From positions 620,001 through 684,000 of the forward strand of contig NZ_CP157000.1 of NCBI RefSeq assembly GCF_039905635.1: a stretch of 64,000 nt of DNA. The letters run 5' to 3'. The stretch comes from Microbacterium sp. ProA8. GTDB taxonomy: Bacteria; Actinomycetota; Actinomycetes; Actinomycetales; Microbacteriaceae. Position 1 is the first letter of the stretch. The number at the start of each line of letters is the position of its first letter. Shown here piece after piece: positions 1-7,915 of the stretch. The notes beneath the pieces are model-generated. The model saw only the letters and a list, made by a program, of their open reading frames with translations, did no database searches and was not told where the DNA came from. The position numbers were made by a program, and so were the translations under genes.

Positions 1-1436
1 TGGACCTGCGGTTCTACCACGACGGACTGGGGCAGGACACGTACCCCGAGCAGCTCGACGCCCTCGAGATCACCTACGAGGACTACGAGCCGGGCTTCGG
101 GTCGCCGTACGGCACGGCCCGCACCACCGAGCTGAGCTTCTGGGCCCTGGGCGCCACCCCGACGGCCGCGGACTTCAGTGCGCTCGCCGACGCCAATGCG
201 ACGCCGCCGCTGCTGGTGAGCTCTCCCGAGCACAACCACTCCGCCGGCGTGTTCGGCGCGTGGGCGCCGGTGGACCGGTCGAACCTCGCGAAGGTCGCCA
301 TCGAGGACAAGCTCGCGTTCATGCACCAGCATTACGTCGAGCAGGTCGACCAGCGCTCCTGGTACGGATTCTGGGACTATGGCGACGTCATCCACGAGTA
401 CGACCGCGACCGGCACGTCTGGCGGTACGACATCGGCGGCTACGCCTGGGACAACTCGGAGCTGAGCACCGATATGTGGCTCTGGTACCACTACCTGCGG
501 ACAGGGGATGCCACGGCCTTCCGCTTCGCCGAGGCGATGACGCGGCACACCGGCGAAGTCGACGTCTACCACCTGGGCAAGTTCCGCGACCTGGGCACCC
601 GGCACGGAATCATGCACTGGGGCGACAGTGCGAAGCAGCAGCGCATCAGCAACGCCGGGTACCGCCGCTTCTACTACTTCCTCACTGCGGACGAGCGGGT
701 GGGCGACCTGATGCGCGACCTCGTCGACGCCGACAAGACCTTCATGGTGCTCGACCCGATCCGCAAGATCCGCACGGACGTGTACGACCCGCAGCCCGAC
801 GCGCTCGCGGTGGGCACCACGACCGACTGGGGTGCCCTGGCGCTGGCGTGGCTCGCGGAATGGGAGCGCAACGGCGACCCGCTCGCACAGGCGAAGCTCA
901 TCAACGGCGCGAAGACGATCGCGGCCCTTCCGAACGGATGGGCACAGGGCGGCAGCATCCGGTACAACCTCGCGGACGGCACGTTCAGCGGACCGAGCGA
1001 GCAGAGCGTCTCGGTGGGCTCGCTCGGCTCGGTCTTCGGCCTGATCGAGCTCATGACCGAGCTGATCGAGCTCATCGACGACCCGGAGGTGACCGAGCAG
1101 TGGGTGACGTTCTGCCGCCTCTACAACGGCACATCCGCGGAACAGCGGGAGGCCACGGGCGTCTCGTGGGGGAGTCAGAACCTGCGCCAGGCGTACTCGC
1201 GGGCGACGGCGTACGCGGCGCACCGGCTCGGCGACGTCACCCTCGCGCAGCGCGCGTGGCGCGAGTTCCGCACCGGGCACGCCGGCTACCCCGAGAGCCT
1301 GGCGTTCACGGCGACGCGCATCGATGGACCCGCCGTGCTCAATCCGGTCGACGAGGCGCCGTTCAGCACCAACGCCAGCGCCCAGTACGGCCTGGCCGCG
1401 ATCCAGAACCTCGCACTCGTCGGCGACCACATCTGA
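1..1436 (+). CDS. PcRGLX/YetA-like exo-rhamnogalacturonan lyase family protein (5'-truncated by window edge)
   Basis: The reading frame is open from base 3 with no start, so the N-terminus lies outside the window; 477 residues are visible. The Trp/Tyr-rich stretch with WYGFWDYGDV, GGYAWDNSE, MHWGDSAKQQ and a long alpha-helical C-terminal half matches my recollection of the YetA/PcRGLX family, which includes exo-acting rhamnogalacturonan lyases that trim pectin backbone oligosaccharides. No signal peptide can be judged. The stop lies 13 bases before the tatA start. The next operon encodes sugar isomerase and dehydrogenase enzymes, which fits a carbohydrate-use context. The family call rests on motif memory; lyase activity is inferred. 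Confidence 0.72.
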   Translation, partial: DLRFYHDGLGQDTYPEQLDALEITYEDYEPGFGSPYGTARTTELSFWALGATPTAADFSALADANATPPLLVSSPEHNHSAGVFGAWAPVDRSNLAKVAIEDKLAFMHQHYVEQVDQRSWYGFWDYGDVIHEYDRDRHVWRYDIGGYAWDNSELSTDMWLWYHYLRTGDATAFRFAEAMTRHTGEVDVYHLGKFRDLGTRHGIMHWGDSAKQQRISNAGYRRFYYFLTADERVGDLMRDLVDADKTFMVLDPIRKIRTDVYDPQPDALAVGTTTDWGALALAWLAEWERNGDPLAQAKLINGAKTIAALPNGWAQGGSIRYNLADGTFSGPSEQSVSVGSLGSVFGLIELMTELIELIDDPEVTEQWVTFCRLYNGTSAEQREATGVSWGSQNLRQAYSRATAYAAHRLGDVTLAQRAWREFRTGHAGYPESLAFTATRIDGPAVLNPVDEAPFSTNASAQYGLAAIQNLALVGDHI

Positions 1437-1449
1437 TGGGGGAGTGACC

Positions 1450-1632
1450 ATGCTCGCGAACATCAGCGGAATGCACCTGATCCTGCTGCTCGTCGTCATC
1501 CTGCTGGTCTTCGGAGCGGCGCGGCTTCCGGCGCTGGCCAAGGGCGTCGGCCAGTCGGTGCGCATCCTGAAGACCGAGACGAAGGACCTCGCCGACTCGT
1601 CGGGGAGCGATGCCTCGCGCCGGGAGGGCTGA
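1450..1632 (+). CDS. tatA: Sec-independent translocase subunit TatA/E-like protein (60 aa)
   Basis: A small protein with one N-terminal hydrophobic helix (about residues 8-22), a short FGAARLPALAKG hinge and an amphipathic helix, then a charged tail (KTETKDLADSS). This is the classic TatA layout: the subunit that multimerises in the membrane to form the twin-arginine export pore. The ATG at 1450 is chosen because GGGGGAG sits 6-7 bases upstream. No tatB or tatC is nearby, so it is a lone copy; a main tat locus elsewhere is expected. It directly follows the rhamnogalacturonan lyase-like gene and could be co-transcribed with it. It could also be TatE or a small TatB, but TatA is most likely. 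Confidence 0.8.
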   Translation: MLANISGMHLILLLVVILLVFGAARLPALAKGVGQSVRILKTETKDLADSSGSDASRREG

Positions 1633-1732
1633 CGGCCAGGGCCGCCGTGAGTGGCACTGACGCGCGGAATCCGGATGCCGATGCCCTCGGCATCCGGATT
1701 CGCTCGCCGCTCGCTCGATCGTCGAAGCGCAT

Positions 1733-1750
1733 AACTTCCGCGTGGAGGTT
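1733..1750. promoter_or_regulatory. Candidate TetR operator in front of the isomerase operon
   Basis: Inverted repeat AACTTCC-GCGT-GGAGGTT (7-4-7, one mismatch) followed by a -10-like TACTCT at 1756-1761. The palindrome fills the -35/-10 spacer. The same architecture, AACCTCC-AACC-GGAGATT, occurs in front of the tetR gene (4493-4510), which suggests one regulator binds both. Binding is inferred. Confidence 0.6.
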
Positions 1751-1812
1751 TCTGCTACTCTGACTGCGGGCGACATCGGATGCCCCGCTCTGCGTACGAA
1801 AGGAAGGTCGAC

Positions 1813-2640
1813 GTGGCCCTGCCAGAAACCTCGGTCCAGCTCTACACACTCGCTGCGGAGTTCACCGCAGACATGAAGGGGTCGCTCGACAAGCTCGCCG
1901 CGATCGGACTGCGCAACGTCGAGGCGTTCGACTTCGTGCGTCGCCCCGATGAGATTCGCGCCGCGCTGGACGCGTCGGGGCTCGCCTCGCCCACCGGCCA
2001 CGCGCCGCTGCTGTCGGATGAGCTCTGGACTCCCGACGGATCCATCCCCACGCCCGCCCCCGAGGTGGTCTTCGAGGCGGCCGCGAAGGTCGGTCTGAAG
2101 ACCGTCATCGACCCGTTCGTCACGCCGGAGCGCTGGTTCACGCTGGAGGGCGTCACCGACATCGCCGACCGCCTGAACGTGCTCGTCGACAAGGCGGCCG
2201 AGTTCGGCCTCGAGGTGGGCTACCACAACCACGCCCAGGAGTTCGTGGCGGACTTCGACGGTCAGACCGCGTACGAACGCTTCGTCTCCCTCACCGACGA
2301 GCGCGTCGTGCTCGAGCTCGACCTGTACTGGGCGCTCGTGGGCGGTCAGGATGTCCCCGCCCTCGTGTCCCGGCTCGGGAACCGCCTCGTCGCGGTGCAC
2401 GTGAAGGACGGCATCGCCCCGGCGAGCAACCCGTTCGCCCCGGGAGCCGGCGAGTTCGGCTCAGACACCCTCGACCAGCGCCAGGCCGGCGGCGGAGACG
2501 TGCCCCTCGCGGACGCGCTGCGTGCGGCATCCGCCCTCCAGTACGCCGTCATCGAGTACGACAACAACCCCGGCGACGACGTCTTCGCCGACATCGCGGC
2601 GAGCTACGCCTTCCTCATCGAGGGTGGGTTCGCCCGATGA
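1813..2640 (+). CDS. Sugar phosphate isomerase/epimerase (xylose isomerase-like TIM barrel, 275 aa)
   Basis: A single-domain TIM-barrel protein of the AP endonuclease 2/IolE-like isomerase superfamily. Visible signatures are the N-terminal SVQLYTLA strand, the metal-site region VGYHNHAQEF, VVLELDLYWA, VAVHVKDG and the C-terminal VIEYDNNPGDD. The GTG at 1813 is preferred over an in-frame ATG at 1780 because GAAAGGAAGG lies just upstream and homology begins at MALPETSVQL. The stop overlaps the next start by ATGA, so it is coupled to the Gfo/Idh/MocA dehydrogenase; the pair looks like a keto-sugar oxidation and isomerisation module. The substrate is unknown. A 7-4-7 palindrome in the promoter suggests TetR control. 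Confidence 0.82.
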   Translation: MALPETSVQLYTLAAEFTADMKGSLDKLAAIGLRNVEAFDFVRRPDEIRAALDASGLASPTGHAPLLSDELWTPDGSIPTPAPEVVFEAAAKVGLKTVIDPFVTPERWFTLEGVTDIADRLNVLVDKAAEFGLEVGYHNHAQEFVADFDGQTAYERFVSLTDERVVLELDLYWALVGGQDVPALVSRLGNRLVAVHVKDGIAPASNPFAPGAGEFGSDTLDQRQAGGGDVPLADALRAASALQYAVIEYDNNPGDDVFADIAASYAFLIEGGFAR

Positions 2641-3761
2641 GCGCGGTCGGTGTCGGCATCATCGGCGTGGGTGTCATCAGCGACACCTATCTCTCGAACC
2701 TGTCGTCCTTCCCGGACGTCGAGGTGCTCATCGTCGGCGACCTGCTGCTCGACCGCGCCCAGGCGCAGGCCGAGAAGCACGGCGTCCCCGCGTTCGGGTC
2801 CGCCGAGGACGTCCTCGCCCACCCGGGCGTCGATCTCGTCGTGAACCTCACGATCCCCGCGGTGCACGTCGAGGTGTCGCGCGCGGCCATCGCCGCCGGG
2901 AAGCACGTGTGGACCGAGAAGCCGCTGGGGCTCGACCGCGAAGGCGCCGCCCTGCTGCTGCGCGAGGCGGAGGACGCGGGCCTGCGGGTCGGCTCCGCCC
3001 CCGACACGCTGCTGGGCCCGGGCTTCCAGGCTGCACGGCGCGCGATCGAGGACGGACTCATCGGCCGTCCGCTGTTCGCGTTGACGACCTTCCAGACGCA
3101 GGGACCGGACCTCTGGCACCCGAGTCCGGCCTTCCTGTTCGCCGACGGTGCGGGACCGCTTCTCGACATGGGGCCGTACTACTTCTCGGCGCTCGTGAGC
3201 CTGCTCGGCCCCGTCGACCGTGTCGCCGCCGTCGGCACGAAGGCACGCGAAGAGCGTCAGATCCACACCGGCCCGAACGCGGGGACCACGTTCGTCGTCG
3301 AGGTGCCGTCGACGATCCAGATCATCACCGCGTTCGAGCAGGGCGCACAGGCGCAGAGCCTGCTGAGCTTCGATTCCGCGCTCGAGCGTCATGGCGTCGT
3401 CGAGATCCACGGCACCGAGGGCACCATCGTGATCCCCGACCCGAACCAGTTCACGGGTCGCATCGCGTACGTCAAGCCGCTGGGTGTGATCCGCGACGGC
3501 ATGTCGTTCGAGCAGGAGTGGATCGAGATCGCGCACGAGGACGTCCAGGTCGGACGCGGTCTCGGCGCACTCGACATGGTGCGCGCGATCGCCGAGGAGC
3601 GGCCGCACGTCGCCTCCGGCGAGCTCGGATTCCACGTGCTCGACATCCTGCTCTCCGCGCAGGAGTCCGCCGCGACCGGCACGACCGTCGTCGTCGAGAG
3701 CACCGTCGCACCCGTGCCGCTGCTGCCCGCGGGCTTCGATCCCTTCGTCGCGACGCTCTGA
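2637..3761 (+). CDS. Gfo/Idh/MocA family NAD(P)-dependent oxidoreductase (374 aa)
   Basis: N-terminal Rossmann fold with GIIGVGVIS (about residues 7-15), then the family signature WTEKPLG near residue 100 and the C-terminal catalytic domain containing [10 protein letters not shown]. Members oxidise or reduce sugar and cyclitol hydroxyls with bound NAD(P). It overlaps the upstream isomerase by ATGA, so the two are translationally coupled. It strongly resembles the dehydrogenase at 35935-37065: both share WHP..., [10 protein letters not shown] and LLGPV..V. The two therefore probably act on similar substrates in two separately regulated operons. The actual sugar is not readable from sequence. 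Confidence 0.88.
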   Translation: MSAVGVGIIGVGVISDTYLSNLSSFPDVEVLIVGDLLLDRAQAQAEKHGVPAFGSAEDVLAHPGVDLVVNLTIPAVHVEVSRAAIAAGKHVWTEKPLGLDREGAALLLREAEDAGLRVGSAPDTLLGPGFQAARRAIEDGLIGRPLFALTTFQTQGPDLWHPSPAFLFADGAGPLLDMGPYYFSALVSLLGPVDRVAAVGTKAREERQIHTGPNAGTTFVVEVPSTIQIITAFEQGAQAQSLLSFDSALERHGVVEIHGTEGTIVIPDPNQFTGRIAYVKPLGVIRDGMSFEQEWIEIAHEDVQVGRGLGALDMVRAIAEERPHVASGELGFHVLDILLSAQESAATGTTVVVESTVAPVPLLPAGFDPFVATL

Positions 3762-3775
3762 GCATCGCCGCACCC

Positions 3776-3819
3776 AGACCGCGGGTCCGCCGGCCACCGT
3801 GCCGACAGGCCCGCGGTCT
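3776..3819. terminator. Probable bidirectional terminator between convergent genes
   Basis: A 10-bp inverted repeat AGACCGCGGG / CCCGCGGTCT (3776-3785 and 3810-3819), with a 24-base loop that can fold further, lies between the convergent dehydrogenase and tetR genes. There is no T-tract. Confidence 0.5.
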
Positions 3820-3845
3820 CGCGGTGTCGGCGGTCGCAGACTGCG

Positions 3846-4463
3846 TCAGCGGGGAGAGCCGCCGCGGAGCAGGCGGTCAAGCATCTCCAGTGCCGCCTCG
3901 TGGTCGACCGTCGCGTCGAGCAGCCACTGCGTCTGCAGGCCGTCGGAGGCGGCGATCACGAGAGCGGCGACGAGCGTCGGGTCGAGATCAGCGCGGAGAT
4001 GACCGGATGCCTGCAACCCGCGCACCTGCTCCGCCATGTCGTGGCGGAGTCGCGTGAAGCGATCGGTGGCGAACGCCTGCGCGGCGGGATGGTTGTCTTC
4101 GAGGGCCATGGCGACCAGCGTCGAGTAGAGCTGCACGAGGCCGGGGATCGAGCGGTTCTCCTCGGCCGACACCCGCATGGCCATGGCGGGGCTCGAGTCC
4201 GGCGGCGAAGCCGCCTTCGTGGCGCCGGCCTTGCGCTCGGACTCGCGATAGACCGCGACGAGCAGTTCTTCGAGCGAGCCGAAGTAGTGGGTGAGCGCGG
4301 CGTGCGTCACCCCGACCTCCTCGGCGATCGCACGCAGACTCGTCTTCTGGGAGCCGCGCCGGGCGAACACCTCGATCGCCTTGTCGAGGATCTCCTGGCG
4401 CCGCGCGATGCCCTTCGCATAGCGACCCTTGCTGCGAGGGGCATCGTCGGGCGTCGCGGTCAT
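3846..4463 (-). CDS. TetR/AcrR family transcriptional regulator (205 aa)
   Basis: The N-terminal helix-turn-helix is clear: RRQEILDKAIEVFARRGSQ, then TSLRAIAEEVGVTHAALTHYFGS and LLVAVY at residues about 20-75. The C-terminal ligand domain is diverse (TetR_C_6-like length). It lies convergent to the isomerase/dehydrogenase operon. The ATG at 4463 follows a TATCAT box (4475-4470 on this strand) by 6 bases, so the mRNA is probably leaderless. A palindrome (4493-4510) overlaps the expected -35 and matches one in the isomerase promoter, so it probably represses itself and that operon. The inducer is unknown. Confidence 0.9.
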   Translation of the reverse strand: MTATPDDAPRSKGRYAKGIARRQEILDKAIEVFARRGSQKTSLRAIAEEVGVTHAALTHYFGSLEELLVAVYRESERKAGATKAASPPDSSPAMAMRVSAEENRSIPGLVQLYSTLVAMALEDNHPAAQAFATDRFTRLRHDMAEQVRGLQASGHLRADLDPTLVAALVIAASDGLQTQWLLDATVDHEAALEMLDRLLRGGSPR

Positions 4464-4492
4464 ATCCCGATGATACCGAGCGCAGGGCGAAA

Positions 4493-4510
4493 AACCTCCA
4501 ACCGGAGATT
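4493..4510. promoter_or_regulatory. Candidate TetR autoregulatory operator
   Basis: AACCTCC-AACC-GGAGATT, a 7-4-7 inverted repeat with one mismatch. It covers the predicted -35 region of the tetR promoter, whose -10 TATCAT is at 4475-4470 on the minus strand. It has the same architecture and nearly the same half-sites as 1733-1750. Confidence 0.6.
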
Positions 4511-4599
4511 ATTTACACGACCCGGGAAGAGCGCTCCGTCGCCCGTCGCCGTCAGTGTCGCTGTCGCGCAGCAGGTGCGGGCGGCATCCTGCTCCAGGT

Positions 4600-4992
4600 C
4601 TATGCGAACAAGCCCGCCGAGCCCATCACGGTGAGCGGGGTCAGGCGGATCACCACGCGCCGCGGATTCACGCGCGGCTGACGGTATCGCTCGGCGTACA
4701 AAGCCACCGCGTACGCGACCGCTTCGGGGTCGCGCTCGATCGTCGCGTGGCCCGCGATGCTGAGCCAGCGCGGTCCGGCGACCTGCGCCACTGTGGCCCG
4801 CGGATCGCGCTCGACGTTGCGCACCTTCTGGGTTCCGTCCGACGTGATGATGCGGACGACCCCGTCCGAGATCGTGCAGCCGACCGCGACGACGTGGATC
4901 GCCCCGTCCCTGCCGATCGTCGACAGCGTGGCGAGGTGATAGTCCGAAACGAAGCTCGCGCCGTCGTCGGTCAGCGAGGCAAGGGAGCGCAT
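4600..4992 (-). CDS. PPOX-class F420/FMN-dependent oxidoreductase, split-barrel fold (130 aa)
   Basis: Small split beta-barrel flavoprotein of the pyridoxamine 5'-phosphate oxidase superfamily. FVSDYHLATLSTIGRDGAIHVVAVG near the N-terminus and KVRNVERDPRATVAQ followed by WLSIAGHATIERDPE are typical. By memory it is closest to the actinobacterial F420-dependent group (TIGR03618-like). The start at 4992 is chosen because the upstream residues are non-homologous and GGGGGATG lies 5' of it. No operon partner; the gene downstream is a convergent or same-strand TetR. The substrate cannot be assigned. Confidence 0.78.
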   Translation of the reverse strand: MRSLASLTDDGASFVSDYHLATLSTIGRDGAIHVVAVGCTISDGVVRIITSDGTQKVRNVERDPRATVAQVAGPRWLSIAGHATIERDPEAVAYAVALYAERYRQPRVNPRRVVIRLTPLTVMGSAGLFA

Positions 4993-5027
4993 CCGTCCAT
5001 CATCCCCCGGATGTCCGGGCTCATGAG

Positions 5028-5062
5028 TGCGGCCGTGGCATCCGACGGATGCCACGGCCGCA
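5028..5062. terminator. Terminator hairpin downstream of the M14 peptidase
   Basis: Perfect 17-bp inverted repeat (5028-5044 with 5046-5062, one base between arms; TGCGGCCGTGGCATCCG and its complement). It sits 16 bases past the peptidase stop on the minus strand. It is also built around the GGCATCC/GGATGCC word that is frequent in this genome. Confidence 0.7.
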
Positions 5063-5077
5063 ATCTCATCGCACCGG

Positions 5078-7513
5078 CTACCTCACGGTCGCCTTGAGGT
5101 AGTTCTTGCCGTTGCCGTCGGGGCGATAGTTCTGCTCGACGTTGCCGGCGGCATCGACCGAGAACCAGGCGACCCTGGTTCCCGCGGGCACCGTGAGCAC
5201 TTCGGCGCCCTCACGCAGACCGGCGGTGCCGTACAGGCTCGACTCGTACGTCGGAGCCGTGCCATCGAGCGTGTAGAACACCGACGCGGGCTCGGACAGC
5301 TCGAAGGTGACGTCCACCATCCCTGCTTGGGTGCTCGGCGCGGTCTTGATCGTGCTCGTCGGCCGCTGCGTGTCCGTGTCGAAGTCGTGTGCCACTCTCA
5401 TCAGCTCGATGAGTCCGTTGGCGAACTCCTGCGATTCGGCGTGTGCCGACGCACCGGTCGGGTTCTCGTTCTCGAAGGGAGGCTGGAACTGCGTGCCCAC
5501 CTCGAAGTTCCACGCGTAGATGCCGTACTTGTACCAGAGCATGTCGCCGGAGTTGCCGGCGGCCGAGTACAGCACGTCCGAGATCGGGCCGGTGCGCGCG
5601 GGTGTCACCGACATCCCGCGGTACTCCTTGATCTCGGTGAGGATCCGTGAGGAGGCGCCCCAGAACAGGGACTCGGCCTCGAGGCTCGGACGCGGCGCCG
5701 ACGTACGGGTCGCCGCGATGTACGCGCCGGGCGACCACATGAAGTAGTTGCCAGAGCTGTGCAGATTCATCGAGAACTCGATGTTGGGGTTGGTGCTCGC
5801 GATCCAGTCGACGTTGGCGCTCTCGGGCTCCGAGAGCTCGGCCGGCCCCGCGTACGTGCCGCTCGTGCACGAGGACGACGCGCCGTCGTACCCGTCGAAG
5901 AGGCTGTACGTGTCGTAGTTGCGGTTGTTGTCGACGCCCCAGGAGGTGCGCGCGAGGAAGTCCGCGCTGCCGGTCAGTGCACAGTGGTTGGTCATGTTCT
6001 TGCGCTGCGAGTTGAAGTCGTAGAACGAGAAGTGACCGCCATCGGGATTCACCGACGGGACGATCCAGATGTCCAGGTTGTTGACCAGCTGCTTCGTCGC
6101 GCCGTCCTGTGCGTAATTGCGCAGCAGACGCTCGGCGGACTCGACCGCCACCAGCGGCGGCACCCACTCGCGTGCGTGCTCCTGGGCATAGGCGAGCACG
6201 CCGGGCTTGGAGCCGTCCCGCGTCTTGCCGATGCGGATGGCGTAGACCGGGTGCGGGTCGCGGGAGACCGAATCCGGAGCGGACAGGCCGTCGGTGAGCG
6301 TGACCGAGCCCGGTGCCACGATGCCGGCGCCGGCGTTGCCGCGGTACGTGTACGCAGTGACGAGAGCGGATGCCTCGACCGATGCGTTGATCGCGGCGGC
6401 GACCTGCGCAGCAGTGCTCGTGACCGCGCCGCCTGCGCCGGTTGCGAGCGAGACCGCGACGGCCGAACCGGTCACCGCGACCGACAGGGGCTGGTCCGGG
6501 AGGCCGGCACTGGTCAGCGTGACCGTGATGCCGTTTCCGCCTTCGTGCCCCCACGCCGTCGAATCCACGCCGATGCGGTTCGCGTTCGCTGTACCGAGCA
6601 CGCCCTGCGCGAGGCGCCGGTAGCCGTTCGTCAGGTACGGCAGCTGCACGATCTCCGAGATCTCCGGGAACTCTGCCGCGAGCGCGTGAATGCGGTCGTA
6701 GAGCTCGGTCGGGGTCAGATACGAGGTGATGAAGTCCGTCTGGTAATTCGGGCCGAACTCGCTGCCGTCTTCGTCGGTGGGCAGCCAGTCCGAGACCTTC
6801 GCCACGGCGACGTCGCCCGTCGGGCTGACGATGCGGACGGAGTCGGGTCGCGTGGTCACCACGGCGGCGCCGCGGTGGTAGAGGTAGACGCCGGCGTCGA
6901 CGAAGCGGCTGATGCTCTGGGTGCCTCCGCTGCCGAGCTCCGTGCCCGGGCCGCTGTCGCGCTCGACGACGAGCGGTGCGCTGCTCGTCTGTCCGTTGGC
7001 CCACTTGGCCTCGACCGACAGGTAGGCGACGCCGAAGGACGTGTAGTAGTCGGCGCGGATGATCTTGACGTCCGAGACCGCCGATGCCTCCGCGGCGGCC
7101 GCGAACTCCTGGTTCTCGGCGACGGCGGCATTGCGGGTCGCCTCGCGTTCGGCGAGGACCTCGGTGGTGTCGCCCTCCTCGTGCACCGTGTCGCCGATGG
7201 TGAAACCGCGCGCTTGCAGTGCGGCGGCTTCGGTCGGGCTCACGACCGCGTGCGCGGTGAGCGTGCCGTCTTCGTTGACATGGGCGGCGTGGTCGAGGTC
7301 GACGCCGGTCGCCACCAGCCGATCGAGCGCGGTGTGGTCCTCGAGCGCGACTTCGACGACGCTGACGTCTTCGTCGGCCGAGCGATCGATGGGCGGAAGC
7401 GTGTCGGATCCGGCGGCGGGGCCGATCGGCGACAGCGCGGTGGCGAAGAGCCCGAGGATCACGGCGGTGACCGCTGCGCCTCCGAGGACTCTTCTTCGAT
7501 GGTTGGACGGCAT
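5078..7513 (-). CDS. Secreted M14-family zinc carboxypeptidase with inserted and C-terminal domains (811 aa)
   Basis: The signal peptide spans about residues 1-35 (RRR, then GGAAVTAVILGLFATALSP). The M14 catalytic domain has zinc ligands in HAREW (H446/E449), then NPDG, NNRNYD, SEPES, a third zinc His in LHSSGNYFMWSPG, and the catalytic Glu in NFEVGTQ (E671), so it should be active. Between the start of the peptidase fold (about residue 280) and HAREW lies a roughly 100-residue Thr/Ala/Gly-rich insertion. The C-terminus (VFYTLDGTAPTYESSLYG, WFSVDAAGNVE) resembles the beta-sandwich CHB_HEX_C domain. Start 7513 follows GAAGGGGTAAAG. Monocistronic; removes C-terminal residues from extracellular peptides. 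Confidence 0.9.
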   Translation of the reverse strand: MPSNHRRRVLGGAAVTAVILGLFATALSPIGPAAGSDTLPPIDRSADEDVSVVEVALEDHTALDRLVATGVDLDHAAHVNEDGTLTAHAVVSPTEAAALQARGFTIGDTVHEEGDTTEVLAEREATRNAAVAENQEFAAAAEASAVSDVKIIRADYYTSFGVAYLSVEAKWANGQTSSAPLVVERDSGPGTELGSGGTQSISRFVDAGVYLYHRGAAVVTTRPDSVRIVSPTGDVAVAKVSDWLPTDEDGSEFGPNYQTDFITSYLTPTELYDRIHALAAEFPEISEIVQLPYLTNGYRRLAQGVLGTANANRIGVDSTAWGHEGGNGITVTLTSAGLPDQPLSVAVTGSAVAVSLATGAGGAVTSTAAQVAAAINASVEASALVTAYTYRGNAGAGIVAPGSVTLTDGLSAPDSVSRDPHPVYAIRIGKTRDGSKPGVLAYAQEHAREWVPPLVAVESAERLLRNYAQDGATKQLVNNLDIWIVPSVNPDGGHFSFYDFNSQRKNMTNHCALTGSADFLARTSWGVDNNRNYDTYSLFDGYDGASSSCTSGTYAGPAELSEPESANVDWIASTNPNIEFSMNLHSSGNYFMWSPGAYIAATRTSAPRPSLEAESLFWGASSRILTEIKEYRGMSVTPARTGPISDVLYSAAGNSGDMLWYKYGIYAWNFEVGTQFQPPFENENPTGASAHAESQEFANGLIELMRVAHDFDTDTQRPTSTIKTAPSTQAGMVDVTFELSEPASVFYTLDGTAPTYESSLYGTAGLREGAEVLTVPAGTRVAWFSVDAAGNVEQNYRPDGNGKNYLKATVR

Positions 7514-7915
7514 CTTTACCCCTTCGTCGGCGCGCAGGTGTGGTGCGCGGCGGTCCCCGGAGCGGTGCGGTGTGAAACGTTGCATCACTCCGACTGCGAC
7601 GCCCCGGAGTTCGCGGTTGCGAGCGGGGACGGCGCGTGTCCACTGTCTAGCGTCTGCCGCGCGGCGCGGTCAAGGGAAATCTGGGAAGCGCTCACCGAAC
7701 TGCCCACTCCGGACACGGTGGACCGCGCAGATTGTGTCGAGGAGGAGGGGCGTGACACGGCATCCTGTTGTGAAGATCTCGGTGCCGGCCGGGACTCAGG
7801 TGGTCGCCGTGGGATACGGGCCCCGTCTCCTCCCCAGGGCGGGTGGCGAGCTCCGGCATCCCCCGTTCGCGGCGCAACGCCCGCACTGTCGGCGACATCG
7901 GGCAGGGTGGAGACC
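7514..7915. other. Divergent intergenic region (peptidase / recQ)
   Basis: About 400 bases between the divergent peptidase and recQ genes. I see ribosome-binding sites at each edge but no convincing conserved promoter, operator or additional gene. Open frames crossing it run against both neighbours and look like GC-driven shadows. Confidence 0.4.

Noticed and set aside
1363..2400. Long minus-strand open frame over the tatA and isomerase genes
   Set aside because: Shadow of high-GC coding on the other strand; no recognisable family, low-complexity charge pattern.
5211..7643. 810-codon minus-strand frame parallel to the M14 peptidase
   Set aside because: Arg-rich, no domain, offset by one frame from the true gene.
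5759..7915. A + strand open frame continuous with recQ that covers the M14 peptidase region
   Set aside because: It is antisense to a full-length peptidase with intact catalytic motifs and has an Arg/Val-rich shadow composition. RecQ homology begins at the GTG 7916.
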